Shown here piece after piece: positions 26,781 to 35,117 of a stretch of DNA of 64,000 bases. Both the position numbers and the translations under genes were made by a program. The stretch's first letter is position 1. Each line of letters opens with the position of its first letter. The notes beneath the pieces are model-generated. The model was given only the letters and a program-made list of their open reading frames with translations, did no database searches and was not told the origin of the DNA. This DNA comes from Sphaerochaeta pleomorpha str. Grapes (GTDB lineage Bacteria; Spirochaetota; Spirochaetia; Sphaerochaetales; Sphaerochaetaceae). Location of the stretch: the NCBI RefSeq assembly GCF_000236685.1, contig NC_016633.1, forward strand, positions 1,798,001 to 1,862,000, given 5' to 3'.

Positions 26781-28589
26781 TTACCGAGGAATAGATTCTT
26801 CCCAGATAGCATACAAGGTTACGTCATGATCAGGGATAGTGAACGGAGCCCCACTCTCGTAGGCATCTCCAGTTCCATCACTCGCGGTGTTCCATTCGAC
26901 AAAAGTATAGCCTGCATACACCAAGGAGCTATCGTCACCTACTTGGTATTCAACAGCGGCAGGAGACTCATAGGTTTCAGGAACGATTCCTTCTGCTCCG
27001 TTGGCATCATAGGAAAGAGTGTAGAATTCGATGTTAGAGGATCGTTTCACATTGAAGGAACATTCCAGGCTATAGTTGCCCCTGCTCATTGATGGTGAGA
27101 CAAGTTCTGCAGAATCAACAACAAACGAACCAATAAGCCTCTCCCCGACCTCACCATAGGAATCGAGGGTAACAGCAATCGAAGCATTGCTAGAGTCATT
27201 GGTCAGATAGTTCAGCTGTTTCGGATTTGCAGGGTCGGAAGCATCAATGAATTGAAACAACATGTTCGGAGGAACGGTACCGAAATCCTCTGGAAAATCT
27301 GCAGCAGGGAATTCTCCCTCAGCAGACTGCGGTATAAAGAGCATAAGCATCGGGTCACCTATTTCGGGATTCCAAGTAGTTGTATCCATGGACTCATCAA
27401 AAGCCAAAAAGGCGGTTCCTTGGTTTGCTACTGAGGGAGCATTCATTTTGCTTGCATACACAGAACCATCCAATACGCCAGATATTCCCAAAGCAGACCA
27501 ATCACCGGTAGGTCCCGCTTCAAAACAGATATAATATGGTTTTTGCTCCGGTGTATCGGTACCTTTCAGCAAGAAGGTCATGTATTCGTCTTCACCTGCA
27601 TCGACCACGCTTAGGGTGCTGGATGCTGAGGTAAGCAATCCTTGGGTAGAGGCCAGCACATCAATATAGTGATAGCCAATGGCAAGGTTACCACCTATAA
27701 AGGCTACCTTTCCTGTATTAGAAAGTTTCACACCGTCGACATACCAAGCAAACTCACAGTCAACCGAATCGGGTACGGCTGCCGTAAATCTAGTGTATCT
27801 ACCCTCTGCAACCTGCTCGGCTTTCCTTGAGAGAGTAACTGCAAAAGGGTCTTCGATTCCATTAGTGATAGCTGCCCTCAGGTTTCCTTCTGTAGGAGTG
27901 GCTGACAAAGAGGTAAACGTATAGGTCCCTTCCGTAGTTACATCTTTTACAATACGGATGGTATGCACTGGACCATTATAGGAGACAGCTCCATCGGTTA
28001 GATTGACAGCAAGACTATAGGACCCGACAGGAAGATTATCTGAGCATGTTGCCGTATAGGTACTCGCATCGACTGTGGTAACCAACATGGAGGAACTGCT
28101 GCTTCCATTGCGTGTAAGAGTCAAGGTTACGTGCGGGTCAGCCAGGTTCGAAGTCGATGGCCAGACAACTGTAAAGGAGAGCGTTCCACTGCCGTCATAT
28201 TCTTCGACGAGTATGGTGGTTTCTGTGGTATGGGCTGCGACTATCGTAACCTGCATACTACCGTCTCCAATGGCAATGTCGTCAGCATTATAGGCAGTTG
28301 CCGTTATGGTCCAGGCCCCAGCGATCAAATCATTGATGGTCTCTGAACTAACTCCATCTGTAGTAACAGGGCCAAAGGTGGCAGTAACAGGACCACTGCC
28401 GGAGATTACATAGTGATCGACTGTCATATCGATTTCCGGACCATAAAAGCCACGGGAATTGAACCGGTTGAAGGAAATCTCGAGGGTTCCCTTCTGATTT
28501 ACATTCAGAGCCTGGGGGTCACAGGAAACAACCAGACCTAACATAATAAGACAGGAAAGCAACACAAACGTTATTTTTTTTTTAGTCAT
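26781..28589 (-). CDS. Lipoprotein with C-terminal InlB-type repeat, paralog
   Basis: The 602-residue precursor has the lipoprotein signal FVLLSCLIMLGLVVSC (Cys about 23). The body is a series of beta-rich segments in the same order as in the protein at 23425; compare CEFAWYVDGVKLSNTGKVAF here with the FEVTYTWYVDGEVVDETGKD segment there. The C-terminal InlB B-type repeat reads YTLSYDANGAEG, GYTFVEWNTASDGTGDAYE and DHDVTLYAIWEE. The predicted location is the outer surface or periplasm. The two copies are clearly diverged, so the duplication is not recent. Confidence 0.8.
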   Translation of the reverse strand: MTKKKITFVLLSCLIMLGLVVSCDPQALNVNQKGTLEISFNRFNSRGFYGPEIDMTVDHYVISGSGPVTATFGPVTTDGVSSETINDLIAGAWTITATAYNADDIAIGDGSMQVTIVAAHTTETTILVEEYDGSGTLSFTVVWPSTSNLADPHVTLTLTRNGSSSSSMLVTTVDASTYTATCSDNLPVGSYSLAVNLTDGAVSYNGPVHTIRIVKDVTTEGTYTFTSLSATPTEGNLRAAITNGIEDPFAVTLSRKAEQVAEGRYTRFTAAVPDSVDCEFAWYVDGVKLSNTGKVAFIGGNLAIGYHYIDVLASTQGLLTSASSTLSVVDAGEDEYMTFLLKGTDTPEQKPYYICFEAGPTGDWSALGISGVLDGSVYASKMNAPSVANQGTAFLAFDESMDTTTWNPEIGDPMLMLFIPQSAEGEFPAADFPEDFGTVPPNMLFQFIDASDPANPKQLNYLTNDSSNASIAVTLDSYGEVGERLIGSFVVDSAELVSPSMSRGNYSLECSFNVKRSSNIEFYTLSYDANGAEGIVPETYESPAAVEYQVGDDSSLVYAGYTFVEWNTASDGTGDAYESGAPFTIPDHDVTLYAIWEESIPR

Positions 28590-29525
28590 ATTATTCTCCT
28601 AACATTTTTACACAAACATCTATCCCCTGGGTACCCAGGGCTCTATACGCTCTTGAATTTGTTTTGATTCAAAAAATATGAGAGGCCGAACCAAACAAAA
28701 ACCTAGCTTCCCCTGGATAAAGACATACCACCCTCCTTCCTTTTGCCTATAAGAGATGTAAAAGGAGCCTGAAGGTTCGTCAGCACGGGAAGGGAAAGAG
28801 ACCGGATAAGGCATATTCTTCGGGGAATCCCTATAATAAGCAGGTTAATTGTCACCATCAGCTATATAACTCTAAGCCTATAAGAATCGCCATGTCAAGA
28901 GATAGGGAAACTGAATTTCGTTGTTTGCTGCAAGCCGTAAACTTTTTTAAGGAATACTATTAGGAACAGACCGAGACACTTTTCAAGAGGAATCCAGCAT
29001 TTCCCTTTACCCTATGCAGGGGCAAGGAAAATTGCCCAAGGAGGGAAGACTAAGCACCACATTGGGGTACATTCCTCCACCACGATACTGGCATATGCAA
29101 GCCTTCCAGCTACTATCGCAATGAAAGCAATCCCATCCCCGATTTTTTGACCTCTGGCTTGCAACCCAGTGGCGGTTATCAGTCCAAGCTCCCATATGGA
29201 CATTGGGAATGGTCACAGCCTCCTTTTCGCTGGTTACCCCCCGAGGAACTCCTTCCCTCTGGCCAAATACCGAAATCTCATTGGAAGCTATTTCCCTGTC
29301 GAAGGAAGGAGGCCCACAGACTACCAACACCTTTCCCCCACCAAAGCAAACCATACGTTTCCCTTCTCCCACCGTAACGAGGCTCTTTGCCTTTACTTTC
29401 CAAGCAATACTCAAAATGGGAATATTTCACATACATCTTGTGAATTTCTCACATACTTCTTTTGCATGTAGAGTCAAACCACTGCTATGCTGTGCATACC
29501 AAGATCCCCCCTAGGAGGAACAACC
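28590..29525. other. About 935 bp without a supported gene
   Basis: This region is upstream of the second lipoprotein gene (minus) and of the AAA-ATPase gene (plus). Several open stretches of 60-135 codons overlap each other on both strands between 28620 and 29500. None has a ribosome site, a family motif or a biased composition. No repeat array or RNA gene was seen. Confidence 0.5.
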
Positions 29526-30896
29526 ATGCTGGAAAGATTTACTGTAGGCAATTTCCTTTCATTTAATAAAAACCAGACACTTGCCATGATTGCAGGTAAC
29601 GTACAGAAAAACAAAGACCGTCTTTTCCTGGCAGATGACATAAAGCTACTCAAATTCGGGGCCGTCTATGGGGCAAATGCAGCGGGAAAGTCCAACTTGA
29701 TCAAAGCCATGGCGTTTGCCCAAGGCATCGTGCACCATGGGACCAAAACCATAAAAACCCCCAATGTGTATTTTCGCTTGGACGATATGAACAAAAGTAG
29801 ACCATCCTACTTTGAATTTGAAATCTGCATTGGCAGCAAAAGCTATGCGTATGGCTTCGAACTTGTATTGGATAAACGGGAAATCACCGAAGAATGGCTC
29901 ATCGAATTGGGGCCGGTAAAAGAAAAAGAAATCTTTACCCGCAATACCTCAACTGGCATGTACTCCTACGACCTGTCTCTCATCGAAGAATCCTCGAGGC
30001 AACGCTTTGAGATATATATCAGCGATGTGAAAACCGTAAAAAACAAGACATTTCTGAACTATATCGTAACAGATAAGGAAGAGCTGCATGAGCAAAACCC
30101 AAAGCTCAGCATTCTAAAAGAAACCTTCCGCTGGTTCCAAAAACTGAATATTTCCTTTCCCGACACCCCCATTACTATGTATGACTGTTTGGCTACCGAA
30201 AATCCTGAAGGCATAGAAAAGGCTATCAAATCGTTTTCGACGGGAATAACCAAAGTCAACGCTAAAACCATTACCCAAGAGGAAGCTTTGGAGGGTACCC
30301 CCACTGCAGTTAGGGAACAGATTGGGAAAGATATCCAAAACGATTGCAAGGAAAGACATTCCTGCGGATACAGGATGAACCTTGGGGGTCGATTAATCCT
30401 GGTGACCATCAAGGAAGGCATTGCTGATTTCAAGGAAATAACTTTTTCCCATAATAATTTAGACACCCAAAGCTTCTCGCTCAATGAAGAGTCACAAGGG
30501 ACACAACGACTTCTTGACCTGCTTTCGGTTTTGGTTACCTCTAAAAACAATTCTGTCTTTGTCATTGATGAAATAGATAGGAGTCTACACCCCAAATTGA
30601 CTGTTCACTTTGTGAAGAATTTTCTCGCTATTGCAAAGCACAAGGATATCCAGCTTATCATCACTACCCATGAAAGCCATCTCCTTGATTTGGAGATACT
30701 CAGACAAGATGAAATCTATTTTGTTGAAAAAAACAAAAACGGGGCAAGTGTTCTTTTCCCCTTCGACCAGTTCAAGGAACGCTTCGACAAAAAAATCGAG
30801 AAAGCCTATCTTGATGGACGGTATGGTGGAGCACCATTGTTTGATACATTCTTTATGCCACAGGAGATTATTGAAACTACAGAAGAAGGGGAATAA
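29526..30896 (+). CDS. AAA-family ATPase, RloA/AbiLi-like
   Basis: This 456-residue ABC/SMC-type ATPase of the AAA_15/AAA_21 group is related to RloA and to the AbiLi half of the AbiL phage-exclusion pair. Walker A is at residues 49-56 (GANAAGKS), after the FTVGNFLSFN start typical of the group. The ABC-like signature region is near FSLNEESQGTQRLLDLL, Walker B is FVIDEIDRSLHPKL and the switch His is in LIITTHESHLLDLE. The ATG at 29526 has AGGAGG nine bases upstream. It is followed after 3 nt by the RloB-like partner. In related systems the ATPase senses infection and the TOPRIM partner is the effector; this is family knowledge. Confidence 0.8.
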   Translation: MLERFTVGNFLSFNKNQTLAMIAGNVQKNKDRLFLADDIKLLKFGAVYGANAAGKSNLIKAMAFAQGIVHHGTKTIKTPNVYFRLDDMNKSRPSYFEFEICIGSKSYAYGFELVLDKREITEEWLIELGPVKEKEIFTRNTSTGMYSYDLSLIEESSRQRFEIYISDVKTVKNKTFLNYIVTDKEELHEQNPKLSILKETFRWFQKLNISFPDTPITMYDCLATENPEGIEKAIKSFSTGITKVNAKTITQEEALEGTPTAVREQIGKDIQNDCKERHSCGYRMNLGGRLILVTIKEGIADFKEITFSHNNLDTQSFSLNEESQGTQRLLDLLSVLVTSKNNSVFVIDEIDRSLHPKLTVHFVKNFLAIAKHKDIQLIITTHESHLLDLEILRQDEIYFVEKNKNGASVLFPFDQFKERFDKKIEKAYLDGRYGGAPLFDTFFMPQEIIETTEEGE

Positions 30897-30899
30897 GGT

Positions 30900-31571
30900 A
30901 TGCGTGTGGGACAAAAATTTGGCACTTGATACGAAGAAGACAACCAGACACGGGAGCCGAAGAGAAGATTTTTCATTGCCTGCGAAGGGGAAAGGACCGA
31001 GTACAAGTATTTCAAGGCAATTCTGGAAAACCGGGACGACTTGGGCATTTCACCTCTCATCGAAATGATTCCTATCCTTCATGAGCCAAACACAGCAAGT
31101 CATCCACTTCATATTTTCAGTGAGGCAAAGCAAGCCTTAAAGAATTGCGAGAATTATTTCCAAGACATCGACCACCTTTGCATCATCGCAGACAGGGATC
31201 TGCACAGTTTCATCGAGCCCCAGTATGATGAATTGGCTAAAAACTGCACAGATGAAAGGATTTTATTGTGTATAGCAAATCCCTGTTTTGAGCTTTGGCT
31301 TCTTATGCATTACAGCGACCTGACAGAATATGACCAAACGATACTACTTGAAAACAAGAAAAGCGGAGATCGTACCCAGACGGAGCTATATTTGAAAGAC
31401 AAATTGGGTGGAAGCTATAGCAAGATTCGATTACAATTCAATCAACGATACAAGGATCGTATTTCTACGGCACTTGTGAATGCTAAAAAATATGCAACTT
31501 CGATACAAGAACTAAAGGGTACTATCGGAACCAATGGAGGATTCCTCGTAGAAGAATTGCAGAAGGACTGA
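30900..31571 (+). pseudogene. RloB/AbiLii-like TOPRIM protein, stop at codon 10
   Basis: The frame from the ATG at 30900 reads MRVGQKFGT, a TGA (30927-30929), then YEEDNQTREPKRRFFIACEG and onward to 31571. The N-terminus GxKFGTR...R-P-K-R-x-F-x-I-x-C-E-G-E-x-T-E is the RloB start, so the TGA most likely replaces an Arg CGA. TOPRIM-type acidic residues are visible in CEGERTEYKYF and IIADRDLHSF, and NPCFELWLLMHY is a further RloB hallmark. There is no ATG, GTG or TTG between the stop and the EGERTE motif. The rest is intact over 214 codons, so the mutation looks recent; read-through is possible. Confidence 0.75.
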
Positions 31572-31664
31572 AAACCTTTTTCCTGCAATCTTGCGTTACC
31601 AAGAAAAAATACCAGTTGCAGGAAGAGTTTCAACAGGCAATCCCCTTACCCCCATGCAAGCAAC

Positions 31665-32452
31665 CTATTCTGCATCCGCTATCGCATAGAAAGTTGCTGG
31701 TCCTTTCCCTTGTTTTGAAATCAAACCTTTTTGTGTCAGTGCATTAAGAATTTTTTGGGTTCCCGATTTAGACAGGCCACTAATTTCCTCAATAGAAGCC
31801 CTTGAGAGTCTTTTCTCCTGCTCAAATGCTTCACGTATCAACTGCTCCGCATTTGAAGTACCTTCAAGGTGATATACTCTTTTTGCTCCAAATTCATACG
31901 TTACCTTGGGCAATGTCACGGTAATTGAGTTTTCCAGAACTTCAAAGTTTGGTTTTTCTGGAAAAGGTGTATAGGCCTCTTGAATTCTTTTTATGCCGGT
32001 TGCAAAACGCTCAATTATTGCCAGCCGAGGAAAGACCTCAGCTAGTAGGGTATTTCTGGGTACAAAGACCCTACCTGAAAGATATTCTTCCTTGCTTATG
32101 CCCCTAGGTAATCCCCCAGGTGAGGTAACTAATTTTAGCGGGATACATTGCAATTCGTATGGCAGAGGCATTTGATTAGTCTCGATGAACCAAACCGTTG
32201 GCAAGCACCTCCCGGAAGACTTCCCTTGGTATTTGAATTCTTTTTTCCCTAAAGAAACCTGTTACTTGTTCATATCTCTTATAGTATAGATCAAAAAGTT
32301 GCATCGCCTTCTCATATTGCATTCTCTATTTGCAGCTTTACTTGGTCTACGAAATCCAGCCCAACCACAACACCATCATCCTGTATGCCAAAATAGATTT
32401 TACCATCACGATAATTTGCGAATGCAGAAACCGTTTTCAGAAAAGAACTGCT
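31665..32452 (-). pseudogene. AlbA_2/RecG-like transcriptional regulator, multiply frameshifted
   Basis: Reading leftwards through at least two frame changes the familiar plan appears. There is an AlbA_2 (Schlafen-like) end (FANYRDGKIYFGIQDDGVVV), then RIQIPREVFREVLANGLVHR, then SPGGLPRGISKEEYLSGRV and AIIERFATGIKRIQEAY, and a C-terminal winged helix (SRASIEEISGLSKSGTQKIL). Only the last 179 codons are open. The N-terminal part of the AlbA_2 domain is not recoverable. Such genes are common in mobile and defence regions, and this one lies directly behind the RloAB-type pair. Confidence 0.75.
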
Positions 32453-33242
32453 ATACGCTACCTTGCGTTGGTCTCTTTCATTGTTCCGCACTCTTTACCA
32501 TCAAAGTAATTACACTCGTATATCCATGATAGAATATATGTTTCAGACATTCTACCATGAAAATGCTTTCCAAGGGACCTCTCCTCTCAATTGGCATATG
32601 CCTTGGAAACCCTATCGCCTACTGCTTCAGCAAGCCACTGCAGTACACCTGTATAAAAACTGCCAACCCCAAAGTGGTAAAAATCGAACATGATTGCGTT
32701 AATCATTGCATTTACGGCTTTTTGGATGCTGGTAGACTAGGTTTACATCGTTAAGATGGAATTACAAAAGGGGGGGAAATTGAGTGAAGATCGGGGTACC
32801 ACAGGCTATGGGGCCAGTCTCCCTTATGGCTATTACAAGCATAACGGCACCCTTAATACCGTGGTCATCGACGAAGAAAACCAACCACCTTCCCGAGCAA
32901 AGGTGTGTACCGACTACTATGCAATGCCGCTTAGGAGAAAGACCTGACAACCCTTCAAATGCAACCATTCCGCTCTCTATTGCCTCTTTTTTGTCCATGT
33001 CCCCTGTTCCTGCCTGTAAGGCCACAAAATCGTCCAAACTGTTTCCTTCGAGGAAAAAGAAGGGGCTTTTTCGATGATAATCCCAAAAGAGGCAAAAAAA
33101 GGAGTGACGTCCTTTCCCATTCGGTTTACAAGTAATGGGTAGAAGGTACCCTTGGGGTTGTCCTTTGACCACGAAACAGGCAGAGGCCTCTTTCGAAGGG
33201 AGGGGACAACGTCAGATACGAGAGAGCAAGAAGGAGCAAACA
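32453..33242. other. 790 bp of apparently decayed DNA before the cupin gene
   Basis: Open stretches of 60-136 codons on both strands (for example minus 33172-32762) lack ribosome sites and recognisable motifs. Nothing here can be supported as a gene. Confidence 0.45.
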
Positions 33243-33569
33243 ATGGAAACCGTGCAATTCAATGAGAAGGTGCCCCTCCAGGATGTAGGGAATGGGGTTT
33301 CAAGAAAACTATTGGCTTACAGCGAACGCCTTATGCCTGTTGAAGTCCATTTCGAAAAGGGGGCTACAGGTGCGGTCCACCAGCATGAGCACCAACAGGC
33401 AACGTATGTCCTGGAAGGTGTTTTCGAATTTACCAAGAACGGGATCCCAATCATTGTAAAAAAAGGTGACTCCCTGCTTTTCGAAGAGAATGAGCCCCAT
33501 GGGGCCCGGTGTCTGGAGAAAGGAGCTGTCCTCGACATTTTCACCCCCTATCGAAAGGATTTTGTCTAG
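33243..33569 (+). CDS. Single-domain cupin protein
   Basis: This 108-residue protein from METVQFNEKV is a small double-stranded beta-helix. The metal-binding cupin motifs are visible as GAVHQHEHQQATYVLEGVFE (His, His, Glu, with a second Gln/His) and GDSLLFEENEPHGARCLEKG (His). Such proteins bind or isomerise small metabolites, and some act as pectin-degradation factors of the KdgF type; the exact role is not readable. The start at 33243 has AAGGAG at eight bases; a longer reading upstream adds low-complexity residues without family support. Confidence 0.85.
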   Translation: METVQFNEKVPLQDVGNGVSRKLLAYSERLMPVEVHFEKGATGAVHQHEHQQATYVLEGVFEFTKNGIPIIVKKGDSLLFEENEPHGARCLEKGAVLDIFTPYRKDFV

Positions 33570-33866
33570 GATTCTTTGCAGAAGGCCTGTTTGAGCTACC
33601 TGTTCGCTTGGAAACAGGCTCTTCTCGCCAAGAGAAACAAAAACCCTATAGCACTGGGCAATCTCATTGGCAAGGCTATGGAGCTTTATGGGAAACATCT
33701 CATAACAAAAGAAAAGCATACCTATCTCTTGGGTTTTTCCAATTTGACCAAAAAGGCAATGGGAATCATAGAAGAGAAACCTTATAACCCGCCATCAGAT
33801 GACAAGCTACGGTCGATTATCAACCATAGTTACAGTAGCCTGGGTTTTGGCAGAGAAGGACAAGGC
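33570..33866 (+). other. About 300 bp between the cupin and YjdF-like genes
   Basis: A frame from a TTG at 33576 is open (QKACLSYLFAWKQALLAKRN, then KAMELYGKHLITKE) and runs on into the antisense of the YjdF-like gene. It lacks a ribosome site. The first 90 codons have a plausible composition and may be the end of a lost gene. Confidence 0.3.
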
Positions 33867-34757
33867 CTATTTCGATTCCCTGATTTGGCCTATATCGATA
33901 TTCCCTTGAGACTTGTTTGGGTATTCTGTTCTTGCAACATCATCAGTGTCTTTGCCTTCCCCTTCCTCCACTGCCAACGTCGGAATGAACCGTGTTACAA
34001 ACGCATGGGGGTTTCTCTTCTTGGCAAAGAAATACCCTACAATGGAAAACACCAAAGCCCCTAGGAAGTTAACGAACAAGTCCTTCATCGTGTCATACAG
34101 GCCTATATCCAGATAACCACCCAGAGCCAGGTCCTTTCCATTCACGGTCACAGAGACGATAGGCCCCAAGGCAACTACTTGCTGGGTGTGGGTAGGGTCA
34201 AGGGCAACCGAACGAATAGTATGCAGCAGGGTGTCTTTTTGCATATCCGTCCCAAAGACTAAATCCATGAAACACTCGAAGAACTCCCAGACAACCCCAA
34301 TGGTCATGGAAAAACAGAAGGCCACGATGACCACGAACAACGGGGACAGCTTGAAAGTGAACGTCTCGTTCCTGTTGAGGATGTCTACCAGGGAAAATCC
34401 GATTGCCGCTGCCAGAAACCCGTTTGTGGTATGGAGCATGGTATCCCAGAAAGGAAAGGCCACATAGTAGGAGCGCATCTCCCCTAGTATCTCGGCTGCG
34501 AAGATAAAAAAAAGTATGATATTTTCCAAAGTGTCGGGAATATCGATACGGGTATTGGTCTCGATCATACTGGGAATGGTAAACAAAACCAGCGTCAGGA
34601 CGCAGAGAAACACATTCTCATAGTTTCGGTTGAAAACCTGGGCGACCAAGATCAAGAGGACAAGGGCCCGTAACAGGTAATGGACGATCATGGCAGAGTT
34701 CCGCTCTCTTATCATTTGTTTGAACGGAAGCGTGCGGGGACGTTTCAATTTCTTCAT
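33867..34757 (-). CDS. YjdF/DUF2238-like integral membrane protein, copy 1
   Basis: This protein has 296 residues from MKKLKRPRTLPF. There are seven or so membrane spans, among them ALVLLILVAQVF, LCVLTLVLFTIPSM, ENIILFFIFAAEIL and LFVVIVAFCFSMTIGVVWEF. It has the FWDTMLHTTNGFLAAAIGF block that recalls the D-x-x-x-H-x-x-x-G of DUF2238. A soluble C-terminal tail follows FVTRFIPTLAVEE and differs from that of copy 2. The start at 34757 has AAAGG upstream; a longer reading adds nine residues. The gene is nearly identical in DNA to 55782-56618. Function unknown. Confidence 0.75.
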   Translation of the reverse strand: MKKLKRPRTLPFKQMIRERNSAMIVHYLLRALVLLILVAQVFNRNYENVFLCVLTLVLFTIPSMIETNTRIDIPDTLENIILFFIFAAEILGEMRSYYVAFPFWDTMLHTTNGFLAAAIGFSLVDILNRNETFTFKLSPLFVVIVAFCFSMTIGVVWEFFECFMDLVFGTDMQKDTLLHTIRSVALDPTHTQQVVALGPIVSVTVNGKDLALGGYLDIGLYDTMKDLFVNFLGALVFSIVGYFFAKKRNPHAFVTRFIPTLAVEEGEGKDTDDVARTEYPNKSQGNIDIGQIRESK

Positions 34758-34783
34758 GGCAATACCTTTGTTTCGAATGTGCA
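33962..34783. repeat. Long direct repeat, copy 1 (YjdF-like gene)
   Basis: About 820 bp matches 55823-56644 in the same orientation with only scattered single-base differences and a constant offset of 21861. Similarity stops a few bases upstream of the start codon region and about 60 bases before the copy-2 stop. Confidence 0.9.
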
Positions 34784-35055
34784 ATGGAGCGAAAGAGTAA
34801 CACTTGATGAAGATGTAAGGTGAATTTTTTCCCGCTCATCGTTCATGATACCATATCCACAGAACCTCAGTTCATAAAAACAGGACAATTCCACAGCTAT
34901 TGGCTATCAAGCACATCTGCAAAGGTATAGAATATTTCACTGCAGCCCACCCCTGTTTCTTTCGCCTGTATCTGTAGTTCCTTTCATTTCTCACAGGCCC
35001 AGCCTTGCCGGAAACCGCTTAAAGCACTCCTTGCTGTATAGATAGTAATTACTTA

Positions 35056-35094
35056 TTTGTTAAATTTGAATTTGACAAATTTAATTTTAACAAA
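35056..35094. promoter_or_regulatory. AT-rich dyad upstream of the DUF234-type ATPase gene
   Basis: TTTGTTAAA (35056-35064) and TTTAACAAA (35086-35094) are inverted copies with a second, inner pair, AAATTTG/CAAATTT. The dyad ends 23 bases before the start codon and spans likely promoter sequence, so it may be an operator. No regulator gene is adjacent. Confidence 0.5.
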
Positions 35095-35117
35095 CATACC
35101 ACTATCAAGAGGAAAAC

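Noticed and set aside
29007-29414. 135-codon minus frame upstream of the AAA-ATPase gene
   Set aside because: Low-quality composition rich in Cys and Trp, overlapping equally long frames on the other strand; no ribosome site.
32762-33172. 136-codon minus frame before the cupin gene
   Set aside because: No motif and no start site; competing frames on the other strand of similar length.
33576-34064. 162-codon plus frame between the cupin and YjdF-like genes
   Set aside because: Half of it is antisense to the duplicated gene; only the first part might be a relic and it is noted as such.
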